From contig NZ_QAOX01000003.1 of NCBI RefSeq assembly GCF_003050935.1, positions 186,001-250,000 on the forward strand: a stretch of DNA of 64,000 nt, written 5' to 3'. Numbering within the stretch: the stretch's first letter is position 1; every line of letters begins with the position of its first letter. Origin of the DNA: Luteibacter sp. OK325 (lineage in GTDB: Bacteria; Pseudomonadota; Gammaproteobacteria; Xanthomonadales; Rhodanobacteraceae). The notes under the pieces were generated by a model that saw only the letters and a program-made list of their open reading frames with translations, made no database searches and was not told the origin of the DNA. The translations under genes and the position numbers were made by a program. Positions 51,619-62,210 of this stretch are shown here, one piece after another.

Positions 51619-53031
51619 ATGCTGATTCCCCTTATCCTCAGCGGCGGTAGTGGCACGCGCCTGTGGCCGATCTCGCGCCGCAACCTGCCAAAGCAGTTCC
51701 TCTCCCTGGCCGGGAGCGAGACCCTTTTCCAGCAGACCCTGCGTCGCGCGGCAGCGCTTCCCGATGCCGCGCCGCCCGTCGTGGTCGCCAGTGACGACCA
51801 CCGTTTCCTGGCTGCCGAGCAGCTGCAGGAACTAGGGATTTCCGGCGCCAGCATCCTGCTCGAGCCCGTAGCCCGCAACACCGCGCCGGCCATCGCCGTG
51901 GGCGCGCTGCAAGCACTCAAGCGCGACGCGGATGCCCTGATCCTCGTCCTTCCCGCCGACCATCTCATCGGCGATGCCGAAGCCTTCACCGACTCGGTCG
52001 CTCGTGCGCGGCTGCTTGCCGAGCAGGGATGGCTGGTGACCTTCGGCATCCGGCCGGACCGCGCAGAGACCGGATTCGGTTACATCCGGCGCGGATCGGC
52101 GCTTGAAGGCGATACCTTCCGCGTCGAGCAGTTCGTCGAGAAGCCCCGGCTGGAGGTCGCCGAGCAGTACCTGGCGAGTGGGGATTACGACTGGAATTCG
52201 GGCATGTTCCTGTTCCGTGCCTCGCGATACCTCGAGGAGCTGCAGCAGCAGGCGCCCGCCATGCTCGAGGCCGCGAGGACAGCATTCGAGAAGGCCAACA
52301 CCGATCTCGACTTCATTCGTCTGGATACCGAGGCCTTCACTGCGGCGCCCAACGATTCCATCGACTATGCGGTGATGGAAAAGACGGCTCGTGCCGCCGT
52401 GGTACCGGTCGGCTGCGGCTGGAGCGATATTGGCTCCTGGGATGCGCTCTGGATGGCCGCCGACAAGGATGCGGACGGCAACCACTTCGAGGGCGACGTC
52501 ATCGCGCTGGACACGAAGGGCTCCCTCGTCCGCTCCCACGACCGCCACCTGGTGGCCACGATAGGCCTCGACGATGTCGTCGTCGTGACGACGCCGGATG
52601 CAACGCTTGTTGCCCGCCGCGACTCGTCGCAGGACGTGAAGAAAATCGTCGATCAACTAAAGGCGGCGGGCCGCACCGAGCACGACCTGCATCGCGTCGT
52701 TCGTCGACCGTGGGGAAGCTACGATTCGCTTGAATCGGGCGACCGCTTCCAGGTGAAACGCATCGTGGTGAAGCCTGGCGCTGCGTTGAGCCTGCAAATG
52801 CACCATCACCGCGCCGAACATTGGATCGTGGTGAAAGGTGTTGCCGAAGTCACCTGCGACGACAAGGTGTTCCTGCTCGCGGAGAACCAGAGCACCTACC
52901 TGCCACTGGGTAGCCGTCATCGCCTGCGCAATCCGGGCAAGGTACCGGTGGAGCTGATCGAGGTTCAGTCCGGCGCCTACCTCGGTGAAGACGACATCGT
53001 CCGCTTCGATGACGTCTACGGACGAACCTGA
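51619..53031 (+). CDS. xanB: Mannose-1-phosphate guanylyltransferase / mannose-6-phosphate isomerase
   Basis: The 470-residue bifunctional enzyme has an N-terminal nucleotidyltransferase (ILSGGSGTRLWPISRRNLPK) with FVEKP and NSGMFLF motifs. The C-terminal cupin isomerase domain (about 350-470) includes VKPGAALSLQMHHHRAEHWI. It makes GDP-mannose. The placement after rfbBACD matches xanB in Xanthomonas. It is convergent with the phosphomannomutase gene. Confidence 0.95.
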   Translation: MLIPLILSGGSGTRLWPISRRNLPKQFLSLAGSETLFQQTLRRAAALPDAAPPVVVASDDHRFLAAEQLQELGISGASILLEPVARNTAPAIAVGALQALKRDADALILVLPADHLIGDAEAFTDSVARARLLAEQGWLVTFGIRPDRAETGFGYIRRGSALEGDTFRVEQFVEKPRLEVAEQYLASGDYDWNSGMFLFRASRYLEELQQQAPAMLEAARTAFEKANTDLDFIRLDTEAFTAAPNDSIDYAVMEKTARAAVVPVGCGWSDIGSWDALWMAADKDADGNHFEGDVIALDTKGSLVRSHDRHLVATIGLDDVVVVTTPDATLVARRDSSQDVKKIVDQLKAAGRTEHDLHRVVRRPWGSYDSLESGDRFQVKRIVVKPGAALSLQMHHHRAEHWIVVKGVAEVTCDDKVFLLAENQSTYLPLGSRHRLRNPGKVPVELIEVQSGAYLGEDDIVRFDDVYGRT

Positions 53032-53057
53032 TGCTCCCGCGTTAAAAGTGAAAAAAA

Positions 53058-53076
53058 GGGGCCGCATTGCGGCCCC
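53058..53076 (-). terminator. Intrinsic terminator of the phosphomannomutase gene
   Basis: A perfect 8-bp stem (GGGGCCGC with GCGGCCCC) closes a 3-base loop. On the minus strand it is followed at once by seven T. It lies 5 bases after the mutase stop; in the plus direction it lacks a T-run but may still slow read-through from xanB. Confidence 0.9.
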
Positions 53077-53080
53077 TGCT

Positions 53081-54424
53081 TCATCCGTTGATAAGTGCCG
53101 AAAGTTCCGCCGTCTTAGCCTCCATCAGCGCGGCATTGCCACGCGACTCGACATTGAGACGAAGCAACGGCTCCGTATTCGACGAACGGAGGTTAAAACG
53201 CCACTGGGCAAACTCAACGCTCACGCCGTCGACGCGCTCGAGGCGCGGTTCGTCTCTCGCATAGAAGTCGAGCACGCGGGCGACTGTCGCCCTTGCGTCG
53301 TCGACGACGAAGTTGATCTCGCCACTGCACGGATAGGCGGCCATGCGTTCGGCGAGCATGGCGGCCAGGCTTGTCCCTGCCATTGAAAGCCGCTGGGCCA
53401 CGAGCAACCACGGAATCATCCCCGAGTCGCAATAAGCGAATTCTCGGAAGTAGTGATGCGCGCTCATTTCTCCACCGTACACCGCATCCTCGGCACGCAT
53501 CCGCTCCTTGATGAAGGCATGCCCCGTCTTGCTTTCGATCGGCACGCCTCCCGCCGCCTTCACCATCTCGATGGTATTCCACGTCAGGCGCGGGTCATGG
53601 ATGATTTTCGCCGCCGGGTGCTTCGCGAGTAGCTGAGCCGCAAGCAGACCGACGATGTAATAGCCTTCGATAAACCGCCCGTGGGCATCGAAGAGAAAGC
53701 AGCGGTCGAAGTCGCCGTCCCACGCAATGCCGAAGTCGGCGCCATGCGCGATAACGGCGGAAGCCGTGGCGTCGCGATTCTCCGGGAGGAGCGGATTGGG
53801 AATGCCGTTCGGGAAGCTGCCATCGGGCTCATGGTTCACGCGAATGAATTCGAACGGCAGGTGGGCCTCGAGAAGGTCGATCACGCGACCGGCACCACCG
53901 TTACCCGCATTGGCCACGATCTTCAGCGGACGAAGGGCCCTTACGTCGATATAGCTCAGGAGGTGGGCAACATAGGCCGACTTGTCGTGGTCGTGAACGA
54001 CGCGCCCGCGAACCTCGGCGAATTCGCCGAAGGCGTTGTCTTCGACCATGCGCTCGATATCGCGCAGCCCCGTATCGCCACTGATCGGACGCGAGCCTTC
54101 GCGAACCAGCTTCATACCGTTGTAGTCGATCGGGTTATGGCTGGCGGTCACCATGATGCCGCCGGCCACACCGCGGTGAAAGGTCTGGAAATAGACCTCT
54201 TCCGTTCCGCAGAGACCGATGTCGATGGCATCGCGCCCTTCGTCGTTCAGGCCTTGAACGATCGCCCTGGCGAACGCAGGGCTGTCGCGGCGGATGTCGT
54301 AGCCCACCACTACTTCGCCCACCCCCACCGTGCGCGCGAAGGCGCGTCCGAGTCGATAGGCAACGTCTTCGTCGAGCTCATCGGGAACGCGGCCACGGAT
54401 ATCGTAGGCTTTGAAACACTTCAT
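53081..54424 (-). CDS. xanA: Phosphomannomutase/phosphoglucomutase
   Basis: The 447-residue alpha-D-phosphohexomutase has its phosphoserine at S95 in [13 protein letters not shown], the metal loop [11 protein letters not shown] and the sugar-binding [10 protein letters not shown]. It supplies mannose-1-phosphate to XanB and glucose-1-phosphate to RfbA, so it links both nucleotide-sugar routes. The ATG of [11 protein letters not shown] is the family N-terminus; the frame extends upstream without protein-like sequence. It lies 49 bases downstream of a same-strand membrane-protein gene. Confidence 0.95.
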   Translation of the reverse strand: MKCFKAYDIRGRVPDELDEDVAYRLGRAFARTVGVGEVVVGYDIRRDSPAFARAIVQGLNDEGRDAIDIGLCGTEEVYFQTFHRGVAGGIMVTASHNPIDYNGMKLVREGSRPISGDTGLRDIERMVEDNAFGEFAEVRGRVVHDHDKSAYVAHLLSYIDVRALRPLKIVANAGNGGAGRVIDLLEAHLPFEFIRVNHEPDGSFPNGIPNPLLPENRDATASAVIAHGADFGIAWDGDFDRCFLFDAHGRFIEGYYIVGLLAAQLLAKHPAAKIIHDPRLTWNTIEMVKAAGGVPIESKTGHAFIKERMRAEDAVYGGEMSAHHYFREFAYCDSGMIPWLLVAQRLSMAGTSLAAMLAERMAAYPCSGEINFVVDDARATVARVLDFYARDEPRLERVDGVSVEFAQWRFNLRSSNTEPLLRLNVESRGNAALMEAKTAELSALING

Positions 54425-54473
54425 TGCGGCGTTCCCTGGGAAAGAAACATTCTCGATCACTCGGGCTTTCGGC

Positions 54474-56072
54474 TCAAGGTGCCGATGGAGGCGGCGACAG
54501 GGTTGCTCGAATCCAGTGGAAGACCGCCCGTTGCTCGCGCGACACGAAGGCCCTGTGGTCCGTGGGTATAGCGCCAGCGTCCCGCAGCACGTGATCGTAG
54601 GATGACTCGCTGCCGGCGTCCCAATAGACCAGTCGAATCTCGGTAATTCCTTCGCGCTGGAGGCGAGCGATCGTCTTCGGCTCGGCGTCAATGACGTAAC
54701 GTACGCGATTACCGGTGAGGAAACAGAACGACGTGAAGAATCCCCACTCTGGAAAGACATAAGCCACGTTCTCAGGCGCTTGGCGCGCCTCGACGCCGAG
54801 CTGCGTCAGCACGTCGGTACTGTGCCCTCGCCCACCCGTGGCTACCAGCTTCTCGTGAAAATTCGCCTGCTGGGCGAGATTGCCGGCAACCAATGCCGCG
54901 ACCAGAACCCCGACGATGGCCTGCTCACGCCGCCCGGACAGATCAAACGCTGCCGACAGCCTGTGCAGACTTAGAGCCAACAGAAGATAGACAAACGGTA
55001 CCAGCACACTAAAGTGGTGCGCCCAGAGGCGATGCCCGAACAGCGATGCTATGGCGACGAAAGAGAGCGGCATCAGCACAGGCAACGCCTTAACCAGGCG
55101 CTCGTCCTTCCTCGCAAGGTTTATGCCCGCACAAACAAGGAGGAACAGGACACTCGCTACAAGAACCCAGGCCTTTGCCTGCACCCACTTACCTGACGTC
55201 GGCTCACCGAAGATCATTTCTTCGTTCGCCGCATCGCTGGTCGCGAGCCGGATGAGCTCCCAGACATACTGCGCGCGAGAGCCGGTTACGTCACCTGCGT
55301 CGAAGGGCTTGAGTTGGCCGAGCATCCCCCGCACGAACTCCAGCGTCGGCTCGATCCCGTGCTTTTTGGCGAGGAGGGATAAGAAGCCGAGTAAGAACGG
55401 CGAAACACCAACAGCGGCGCCGATAATCCAGCTTCCCCACTGCCGACGAGGCGTGGATATCGCCACAAGCAACACCATCGCCGGTGCGAAGAAGGCCAGC
55501 ACGAAGTAGCCATAACTTGCCAACCCAAAGAAAAAGCCTGACCAGAAGACGCGCCGCCTGACGATGCGAGACTGCTCATCGGCGGGAAGCGCAAGAAGCA
55601 TCGAGACGAACAGCCAGGCGGCCCCACCCACGACAATGTAGAACTGTGTCCGGAATGACGCGGTAAATGCCAATTCCGTGGCCAAGCCCATGGCGGCAAG
55701 GAGCGCCCACCCGAGCGAGCCCGTCAGCCTTCGCGCCAGGTGGGAAAGGGCTACGAGCAGGATGACGCCGAACACCGCCTGTTCCAGGCGCAACGAGGTG
55801 ACGCTGAACCCTCCGATGGCAAAGAGCGGCACGCCAAGGTAAGCGTTCTGCAAGCCATGGTAGAAGCTGCCGAGAATCGGAAATATCTTCGACGGAATGC
55901 CTGCGCCAGGGTTATGTCCACGGTGCAACCACTGCGCCGCCATGAAATCGGGATTGACCCCGTCCATGTAGATGCCCGGGAGGTCCGAGTGCAGCAGCAC
56001 CAGGCTAACGAAGGCGAACACCGGCATCAGCCAGGAAGCGCGTGCAGGCCACCCCTCTTTCCAATGAGTCAA
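54474..56072 (-). CDS. Polytopic membrane protein, putative GT-C (ArnT/PMT-like) glycosyltransferase
   Basis: The 532-residue protein has about 11 helices and a soluble C-terminal portion of about 110 residues. The first periplasmic loop has acidic residues ([20 protein letters not shown]), as in GT39/GT83 enzymes that use polyprenyl-phosphate sugars. A TTG start is supported by GGGAG about 6 bases upstream. A DPM1-like synthase is encoded divergently 117 bases away, and the two could form a donor-making and donor-using pair. Acceptor unknown. Confidence 0.7.
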   Translation of the reverse strand: MTHWKEGWPARASWLMPVFAFVSLVLLHSDLPGIYMDGVNPDFMAAQWLHRGHNPGAGIPSKIFPILGSFYHGLQNAYLGVPLFAIGGFSVTSLRLEQAVFGVILLVALSHLARRLTGSLGWALLAAMGLATELAFTASFRTQFYIVVGGAAWLFVSMLLALPADEQSRIVRRRVFWSGFFFGLASYGYFVLAFFAPAMVLLVAISTPRRQWGSWIIGAAVGVSPFLLGFLSLLAKKHGIEPTLEFVRGMLGQLKPFDAGDVTGSRAQYVWELIRLATSDAANEEMIFGEPTSGKWVQAKAWVLVASVLFLLVCAGINLARKDERLVKALPVLMPLSFVAIASLFGHRLWAHHFSVLVPFVYLLLALSLHRLSAAFDLSGRREQAIVGVLVAALVAGNLAQQANFHEKLVATGGRGHSTDVLTQLGVEARQAPENVAYVFPEWGFFTSFCFLTGNRVRYVIDAEPKTIARLQREGITEIRLVYWDAGSESSYDHVLRDAGAIPTDHRAFVSREQRAVFHWIRATLSPPPSAP

Positions 56073-56188
56073 ACCGATCTCCCGATTCCGCCTACCCAGC
56101 GGCGGCGTTTGCCCGCAAGATTATACAATCGCCAGACGAATCCGCCGGGCGCACCCGCGGGAACTCACGAAGCAAGGATGACCGACAC

Positions 56189-57145
56189 ATGCCCAACGAC
56201 GACGCATTACCCGATCAGAAGGTCGCCGTGCTCATTCCCTGCTTCAACGAGGCGCTCGCTATCGCCCAGGTCGTCCAGGGTTTTCGGTCGGCCCTTCCCG
56301 ACGCCAGTATCCACGTCTTCGACAATGCCTCGACCGACCGGACCGTCGAGGTCGCCCGGGCGGCGGGCGCCTCCGTTCGCATGGTGGGCCTCCGGGGCAA
56401 GGGTAATGTCGTCAGGCGGATGTTCGCGGACATCGACGCGGACATCTACGTACTCGTGGATGGTGATGCCACCTATGACGCATCAAGCGCGCCCGTCATG
56501 ATCGGGCGACTCCTCCAGGAAGGTGCCGATATGGTGGTCGGCGTGCGCAAGGACGACAATGTCACGGGTGCGTATCGCAGTGGCCACCGCCTCGGCAATC
56601 GGATGCTCACCGGGTGCGTGGCCCTTATCTTCGGCGGCCGGTTCACCGACATGCTCTCGGGCTACCGTGTCTTCACCCGGCGCTACGTCAAGTCGTTCCC
56701 GGCACTTTCCGTCGGCTTCGAGACTGAAACCGAATTGACAGTACACGCGCTTGAATTGCGCATGGCCTGGAGCGAGGTCGACACGCCCTATGCATCGCGG
56801 CCCGAGGGTTCGGAGAGCAAGCTGTCAACGTACAAGGACGGCTACCGGATCCTCCGGATGATCCTCCGCCTCTTCGTCGCGGAGCGCCCCCTGCAATTCT
56901 TCGGGACCATAGCTCTGGTCACGTTCACCACGGGTGTCGCCATTGCGATTCCGCTGCTCGGCACCTACCTGGCGACGCACGAGGTTCCCAGACTGCCGAC
57001 GGCAATGCTTTCGACGGGGTTGGCGCTCATTGCCGCGCTGTCCCTGGTCTGCGGCGTGGTCATGGATGCCGTGACGAGGGGGCGTCGGGAAATGAAGCGA
57101 TTGTTCTATCTCGGCATCCCCGCCCCGGGCGAGGCGGTCGACTAG
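56189..57145 (+). CDS. DPM1/GtrB-like polyprenyl-phosphate glycosyltransferase (GT2)
   Basis: The 318-residue protein has a GT2 domain (about 10-235: [68 protein letters not shown]). Two C-terminal helices follow (about 245-305). This layout is that of enzymes that transfer a sugar to a polyprenyl phosphate. The GDP-mannose genes next door make mannose a reasonable donor, but glucose is equally compatible. The stop codon overlaps that of the convergent acetyltransferase gene. Confidence 0.87.
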   Translation: MPNDDALPDQKVAVLIPCFNEALAIAQVVQGFRSALPDASIHVFDNASTDRTVEVARAAGASVRMVGLRGKGNVVRRMFADIDADIYVLVDGDATYDASSAPVMIGRLLQEGADMVVGVRKDDNVTGAYRSGHRLGNRMLTGCVALIFGGRFTDMLSGYRVFTRRYVKSFPALSVGFETETELTVHALELRMAWSEVDTPYASRPEGSESKLSTYKDGYRILRMILRLFVAERPLQFFGTIALVTFTTGVAIAIPLLGTYLATHEVPRLPTAMLSTGLALIAALSLVCGVVMDAVTRGRREMKRLFYLGIPAPGEAVD

Positions 57146-57615
57146 TCGTCTACGTAACCGATCACCTTCGCGGGCGATCCGACGACGATCGCCCGCGCCG
57201 GCACGTCCTTCGTGACCACCGCGCCTGCGCCAACCATCGCCCGCTCACCAATCTGCAGCCCCGGCAGGATCGTCGCCCCGCCACCGATCGACGCGCCCCG
57301 GAGTACGAGGGTCTGCGGAAAGGTGCCTCGGTAGGCGCGGGACCGGGGCTTTCGATCGTTCGTAAATGTCACGTTCGGCCCGACGAAAACGTCGTCCTCG
57401 AGCCGGACGCCGTCCCACAACTGCACCCCACTTTTCACCGTAACCCGATCGCCGACCACCACGTCGTTCTCGATGAAACAGTGCGAACAGATATTGCAGT
57501 CTTCGCCAATCACAGCCAGAGGCAGGATCACGACGAACTGCCAGACTCGCGTGCGAGCGCCGACGTTCGTCGACTGAACGTCGGACAGCGCGTGGATGGT
57601 GGCTTGGTCGGTCAC
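57142..57615 (-). CDS. Left-handed beta-helix acetyltransferase (QdtC/WxcM N-domain-like)
   Basis: The 157-residue hexapeptide-repeat protein ([60 protein letters not shown]) resembles the acetyltransferases that N-acetylate dTDP-3-amino-3,6-dideoxy sugars (FdtC/QdtC, N-domain of Xanthomonas WxcM). The start is a GTG with no clear ribosome site, 11 bases after glmS. The ketoisomerase and aminotransferase needed to make such an amino sugar are not in this window. Convergent overlap of 4 bases with the GT2 gene. Confidence 0.85.
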   Translation of the reverse strand: MTDQATIHALSDVQSTNVGARTRVWQFVVILPLAVIGEDCNICSHCFIENDVVVGDRVTVKSGVQLWDGVRLEDDVFVGPNVTFTNDRKPRSRAYRGTFPQTLVLRGASIGGGATILPGLQIGERAMVGAGAVVTKDVPARAIVVGSPAKVIGYVDD

Positions 57616-57626
57616 GTGAGGAGCCG

Positions 57627-59456
57627 CTATTCCACGGTGACCGACTTGGCCAGGTTCCGCGGCTGATCCACATCCGTCCCCCGCTGCACCGCCACGTGAT
57701 AAGCCAGTAGCTGCAGCGGAATCGTAAACACCGCCGGCGCGATCAGGTCGCCACCGCCATCGACGCGAACCATGGCTACGTGCTCGGTGCTTTCATCCAT
57801 CTCGGCACGCTCGTCCGCGAAGACGATCAGCTCACCGCCACGAGCCCGCACTTCCTGCAGGTTCGACTTCAGTTTGTCGAGCAGCGGGCCGTTCGGCGCC
57901 ACGGCCACGATCGGCATGTTCTCGTCGACCAGCGCCAGCGGACCGTGCTTCAGCTCGCCCGCAGGGTAAGCCTCGGCGTGGATGTACGAGATTTCCTTAA
58001 GCTTGAGCGAGCCTTCCAGCGCCACGGGAAACTGCGCACCGCGACCGAGGAACAGTGCGTGCTGCTTGTTGATGAAGTGGTCGGCAATCCTGAGGATCTC
58101 CGGCTCGATCTTCAGTGCGTTCTCGATGTAACGCGGCAGTGACTGCAGTTCCTTGCAGTGCTCCAGGTACTTTGCGCCATCCAGACCACGACGGCGCCCG
58201 AGGTCCAGCGCCAGCAAGGCAAACGCGGCGAGCTGGGTGGTGAATGCCTTGGTCGAGGCGACACCGATTTCCGGGCCGGCGCGCGTCATCAAGCGCAGGT
58301 CGGATTCTCGGACCACCGATGATTCCGGCACGTTGCAGATAGCGAACGTGGCAAGGTAACCCCGGCGGCGCGATTCGCGCATGGCGGCCAGCGTATCGGC
58401 GGTTTCGCCTGACTGCGACACGGCGACGAAAAGCGTGTTCTCCGGAACGACGACGTCGCGATAGCGATACTCGCTGGCCACTTCGACCACGACCGGGATG
58501 CGGGCGAACTGCTCGATCCAGTACTTCGCCACCATGCCGGCGTGATAGCTGGTGCCGCAGGCAACGATGTGGATGGCGCGGGTCTTCTCGAGGATCGGGT
58601 CGGCGTCGATACCGAAGATGTTCGGCAGGATGCCATGCGGACCGATGCGGCCTTCGAGCGTGTCGGCGACGGCGCGCGGCTGCTCGAAGATTTCCTTCTG
58701 CATGTAATGGCGATACTCGCCACGCTCAACCGAATCTGCGCTGATCTCGCTCTCATGCGCGGTGCGGTCGACACGCTGGCCATCGAGGCCGAACACTTCG
58801 ACGGTCTCGCGGGTGATCTCGACCACATCGTCCTCTTCGAGATACATCATCCGGTTGGTGACCTTGATGAGCGCCTGCGCATCGGACCCGAGGAAGTGCT
58901 CGCCGATGCCGATACCGACTAACAGGGGGCAACCACGGCGGGCGCCGACGATGCGCTCGGGCTCATCCAGACTCATCACCGCAATGGCGTAAGCACCTTC
59001 GAGTTCCCGTACGGCGGCCGTCACGGCCTCGCGCAGCGATTTGCCGGCCTGCACGTGCTCGTCGATCACCGCACCCATGACCTCGGTGTCGGTTTCCGAA
59101 TGGAAGGTACGGCCCTTGGCCCGAAGCGAGTCGCGGAGCGAGGCATAGTTCTCGATGATGCCGTTGTGCACGATGGCAATACGGCCCTGCACGTGCGGGT
59201 GCGCGTTCACTTCGCTAGGCACGCCGTGCGTGGCCCAGCGCGTGTGCGCGATACCCGTGCTGCCCGGCACCGGATCGGCGTCGTAGAGGGCTTCCATCTC
59301 GCGAACCTTGCCTTTCGCGCGGACGCGGCGAATTTCACCGCCGTCGGCGATGGCCATGCCGGCGGAGTCATACCCGCGGTATTCGAGGGCCTTTAGTCCG
59401 GCGATGAGGATGGGCGCGATATCACGCTGCGCAACAGCGGCGACGATTCCACACAT
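57627..59456 (-). CDS. glmS: Glutamine-fructose-6-phosphate aminotransferase (isomerizing)
   Basis: The 609-residue enzyme begins [12 protein letters not shown] with catalytic Cys2, has a glutaminase domain (to about 240) with [18 protein letters not shown] and two SIS sugar-isomerase domains ([40 protein letters not shown]), and ends KSVTVE. It makes glucosamine-6-phosphate for peptidoglycan and LPS. In other bacteria it can be ribozyme- or sRNA-controlled; no glmS ribozyme is visible upstream, where only 18 bases separate it from the CBS gene. Confidence 0.98.
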   Translation of the reverse strand: MCGIVAAVAQRDIAPILIAGLKALEYRGYDSAGMAIADGGEIRRVRAKGKVREMEALYDADPVPGSTGIAHTRWATHGVPSEVNAHPHVQGRIAIVHNGIIENYASLRDSLRAKGRTFHSETDTEVMGAVIDEHVQAGKSLREAVTAAVRELEGAYAIAVMSLDEPERIVGARRGCPLLVGIGIGEHFLGSDAQALIKVTNRMMYLEEDDVVEITRETVEVFGLDGQRVDRTAHESEISADSVERGEYRHYMQKEIFEQPRAVADTLEGRIGPHGILPNIFGIDADPILEKTRAIHIVACGTSYHAGMVAKYWIEQFARIPVVVEVASEYRYRDVVVPENTLFVAVSQSGETADTLAAMRESRRRGYLATFAICNVPESSVVRESDLRLMTRAGPEIGVASTKAFTTQLAAFALLALDLGRRRGLDGAKYLEHCKELQSLPRYIENALKIEPEILRIADHFINKQHALFLGRGAQFPVALEGSLKLKEISYIHAEAYPAGELKHGPLALVDENMPIVAVAPNGPLLDKLKSNLQEVRARGGELIVFADERAEMDESTEHVAMVRVDGGGDLIAPAVFTIPLQLLAYHVAVQRGTDVDQPRNLAKSVTVE

Positions 59457-59474
59457 GACGCTTCCCCTTGATGC

Positions 59475-60845
59475 TTAGTTGACTTTGCGGCGCAGGTAGT
59501 TGAGCAGGTCGATCCGGGTGATCAGCCCCAGGAACTGTTCGCCATCAACGACGATGGCCACGTGCCCCTTCTCGAACACAGGCAATAGTGCATCGATCGG
59601 TTCGCGGACCTGGAGCATTTCCGGCGAAGCCATCATCGCCGTGGAGACCGGATCGCGGAACCGGGTTTCGTCCGAGTGCACGTGCATCAGCACATCGGAC
59701 TCATCGAGGATGCCGACGATGCGCTCGCCCTCCATCACCGGCAGCTGCGAGACGTCGTACAGCTTCATGCGGTTATAGGCGGTGACCAGCATGTCGTCCG
59801 GCTTGATCACGACCGTATCGCGTTGCGCATAGGGACGCAGGATCAGGTCGCGCAGGTCGCCGTAGCGTTCGCGCTCGAGGAAGCCGTTGTCGAGCATCCA
59901 GTAGTCGTTGTACATCTTCGACAGGTACTTGTTACCCGTGTCGCAGACCAGGGTGACCACGCGCTTGGGTTCGGTCTGCTCGCGGCAGTACTTCAGCGCG
60001 GCGGCAAGCAGTGTGCCGGTGGACGAACCACCGAGGACGCCCTCCTTCGCCAGCAGTTCGCGCGCGGCCAGGAAGCTTTCCTTGTCGCTGATGGCGTAGG
60101 CCTTCTCGACCATGGAGAAGTCGCTTATCGAGGGGAGGAAATCTTCGCCGATGCCTTCGACCATCCAGCTACCGGATTTCTCCGAGAGCGTGCCCTCGTT
60201 GATGTACTCGGCCAGGATGGAACCGACGGGATCGGCCAGGACGATGCGCGTATGCGGCGAATGCTCGCGCAGGTAGGCCGTGAGGCCGCTCATCGTCCCG
60301 GACGAGCCGCAGCCAACGACGATGGCGTCGACCTTGCCATCCATCTGCTCGAGGATTTCCGGGCCGGTGGTCTGCTGATGCGCCAGCGGGTTGTCCGGGT
60401 TGCCGAACTGGTTGATGAAGTAGGCCCCAGGGGTTTCGCGGGCGATGCGCTCGGCCATGTCCTGGTAGTACTCGGGGTGACCCTTGGCCACGTCGGAGCG
60501 GGTAAGCACCACCTCGGCACCCATGGCCTTGAGGTTGAAGATCTTCTCGCGGCTCATCTTGTCGGGCACGACCAGGACCAGGCGGTAGCCCTTCTGCTGC
60601 GCGACGAGGGCGAGGCCCAGGCCAGTATTGCCGGCCGTGCCTTCCACGAGGGTGTCGCCCCGCTTGATCTTTCCGGCGCGCTCAGCCCCTTCGATCATCG
60701 ACATGCCGATACGATCCTTCACCGAACCGCCGGGATTGGCGCTTTCCAGCTTCAGGAAGAGCTCGCAACGGCCAGTATCCAGACGCTGGGCGCGCACCAT
60801 GGGGGTGTGGCCGATCAGATCGAGGACGCTGTCATGAACACTCAT
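59475..60845 (-). CDS. Cystathionine beta-synthase
   Basis: The 456-residue PLP enzyme has its Schiff-base lysine at K43 (PGGSVKDRIG), the phosphate loop EGTAGNTGLGLAL, and a C-terminal CBS-domain pair (about 335-456; KPDDMLVTAYNRMKLYDVSQ and SPEMLQVREPIDALLPVFEK). It condenses serine and homocysteine to cystathionine, feeding the metB-encoded enzyme. A good GGAG lies 6 bases before the ATG. No N-terminal heme-binding region is present. It reads into glmS after 18 bases and may share its transcript. Confidence 0.93.
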   Translation of the reverse strand: MSVHDSVLDLIGHTPMVRAQRLDTGRCELFLKLESANPGGSVKDRIGMSMIEGAERAGKIKRGDTLVEGTAGNTGLGLALVAQQKGYRLVLVVPDKMSREKIFNLKAMGAEVVLTRSDVAKGHPEYYQDMAERIARETPGAYFINQFGNPDNPLAHQQTTGPEILEQMDGKVDAIVVGCGSSGTMSGLTAYLREHSPHTRIVLADPVGSILAEYINEGTLSEKSGSWMVEGIGEDFLPSISDFSMVEKAYAISDKESFLAARELLAKEGVLGGSSTGTLLAAALKYCREQTEPKRVVTLVCDTGNKYLSKMYNDYWMLDNGFLERERYGDLRDLILRPYAQRDTVVIKPDDMLVTAYNRMKLYDVSQLPVMEGERIVGILDESDVLMHVHSDETRFRDPVSTAMMASPEMLQVREPIDALLPVFEKGHVAIVVDGEQFLGLITRIDLLNYLRRKVN

Positions 60846-60975
60846 TGGAACTCCGTCTTTTTCCGGGCACGGTCCCTGCGACCTCGCCCTATGGGCGCAC
60901 ATGATAAAGGGTGACGCCCTGAACCGATGCCCGGCTGATCGGCCGATCCATTCGGTGTAGGCGACGGACAAAAAA

Positions 60976-60999
60976 AACGGGCACGTTCCCGTGCCCGTT
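60976..60999 (-). terminator. Intrinsic terminator of the YdcH-like gene
   Basis: On the minus strand a perfect 10-bp stem (AACGGGCACG with CGTGCCCGTT) closes a 4-base loop and runs into a T-tract (opposite the A-run at 60970-60977). It lies about 30 bases after the stop of the small gene at 61029. Confidence 0.9.
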
Positions 61000-61028
61000 C
61001 TTATGAATTTGTGTACCCGAAGACCGGG

Positions 61029-61256
61029 TCAGTGTCGTGATTGCTGCCAGCTATCCCACATTCGCTGGAGCTTTTCCTTCGCGTGCAGCTTTTCTTTCTT
61101 GAGTCCCGCCAGGCTTTGATCGTCCATAGGCAGACAGCCGGTGTTGGCGTCATGCAACTTGGTGTCGAGTTCCTGGTGGCGGTAGAAGAGACGACGGGTG
61201 TCGGCATCGGCGTGGATGAACTGCTCTACGTCGTCGCGCTGCTGGTTTTCGAACAT
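61029..61256 (-). CDS. YdcH family (DUF465) small coiled-coil protein
   Basis: The 75-residue, helix-rich, highly charged protein has the typical YdcH features: DADTRRLFYRHQELDTKLHD followed by LKKEKLHAKEKLQRMW. The family is widespread in proteobacteria and has no established function. The ATG of MFENQQRDD is supported by AGGAG 6 bases upstream; longer frames upstream lack this. It is a single gene with its own terminator. Confidence 0.88.
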   Translation of the reverse strand: MFENQQRDDVEQFIHADADTRRLFYRHQELDTKLHDANTGCLPMDDQSLAGLKKEKLHAKEKLQRMWDSWQQSRH

Positions 61257-61449
61257 AGCGAACTCCTCGCGTTGGGGAGGGGCCGTCACGTGTTTTTCGC
61301 GTGACGGGAGTTCGAAGCTACTCCGCCCAGAGGGGTGTCGCAAGACCGATCTTTCTCAATTCACGCACGAAAAAACGGTTGCAGGCGCAACGGTTTACGC
61401 CTCAACCAAGCCGCCAGCCCCGCCAGATGGCGGGGCTGGGACTTACTGG

Positions 61450-61537
61450 TGTGGGAGCCGATTCATCGGCGATTCCTGCAGAGCGGATCAACCAACTCAT
61501 CCGCAAGCACCCAATCGCCGCAGAAGCGGCTCCCACA
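61450..61537. repeat. REP-like inverted pair, mixed classes
   Basis: The left arm is TGTGGGAGCCGATTCATCGG and the right arm is the inverse of the GCTTC class (ATCGCCGCAGAAGCGGCTCC, then CACA). The pair sits just beyond the 3' end of the DUF4398-like gene. The two arms belong to different subclasses, unlike the pairs at 2.0 and 13.0 kb. Confidence 0.85.
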
Positions 61538-61550
61538 GGGTCAGGCCGGC

Positions 61551-62210
61551 TCAGTTGCCGTTGCTGCTTTTCTTCGACTTCTTCGGGGTGGGCGCCGGGT
61601 CGGCGGCACCGTCGGAAGAGCTGGCGTCACGCATGGCGCGTGCCGCCGCCTCGGCCAGGGCGGCCTGCTTCTTGGCCGCGTTGGCGACCTTGGCCTGGGC
61701 AGCCGCGACCTGGCGGGCCTTGTCGCCCTCGGCCTTGGCCTGGTCCAGCGCCTGGGAGTACTCCACACCCTGCTGCTGCAGGCGGGCGGCCTCTTCCTGG
61801 ATCATCTGGTTCTGGGCACGCTGTTGCTCAAGCTGACGACGGGCCATCTCGGCGTCGAGGCGGCTGGCCTCGAGCAGGATGGAGTCGTGCTCGCGGTCCA
61901 GTTGCGCCGACTTGCCCTGAGCGTCCTGGAACTGCGCCATCGCCTTGGCGATGTCCACGCGGCGCTCGGCAATGTACAGGTAGTGCGCGTGCTCCTTTTC
62001 CTTGGGCTTGAACTGGGCCATCTGGTTGATGGCTTCCCGGGCGCGGGCCTGCTCGGCCTGGGCGTAGCCGCCGAGGACGGGATCGGCCGAGAGCTGGTCC
62101 AGGCTCGAGTTCAGCCGGCGGATATCGAGGTCGTCCGTGGCGGCCATGGCCGACCCTGCCGAGAAAACGGCAAGAGCCAGGGCGGCAAGGAGGATAGTCG
62201 AGCGCTTCAT
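61551..62210 (-). CDS. Exported DUF4398-like helical protein
   Basis: The 219-residue protein has a signal peptide (about 1-24, ILLAALALAVFSAGSAMA). An almost entirely alpha-helical, Ala/Gln-rich periplasmic coiled coil follows (AQAEQARAREAINQMAQFKP; RQLEQQRAQNQMIQEEAARL) and a lysine-rich end (PKKSKKSSNGN). It resembles DUF4398 proteins often found beside OmpA-like lipoproteins. The ATG overlaps the stop of the upstream lipoprotein gene (TGATGA arrangement), indicating coupling. Function unknown, probably envelope structure. Confidence 0.78.
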   Translation of the reverse strand: MKRSTILLAALALAVFSAGSAMAATDDLDIRRLNSSLDQLSADPVLGGYAQAEQARAREAINQMAQFKPKEKEHAHYLYIAERRVDIAKAMAQFQDAQGKSAQLDREHDSILLEASRLDAEMARRQLEQQRAQNQMIQEEAARLQQQGVEYSQALDQAKAEGDKARQVAAAQAKVANAAKKQAALAEAAARAMRDASSSDGAADPAPTPKKSKKSSNGN

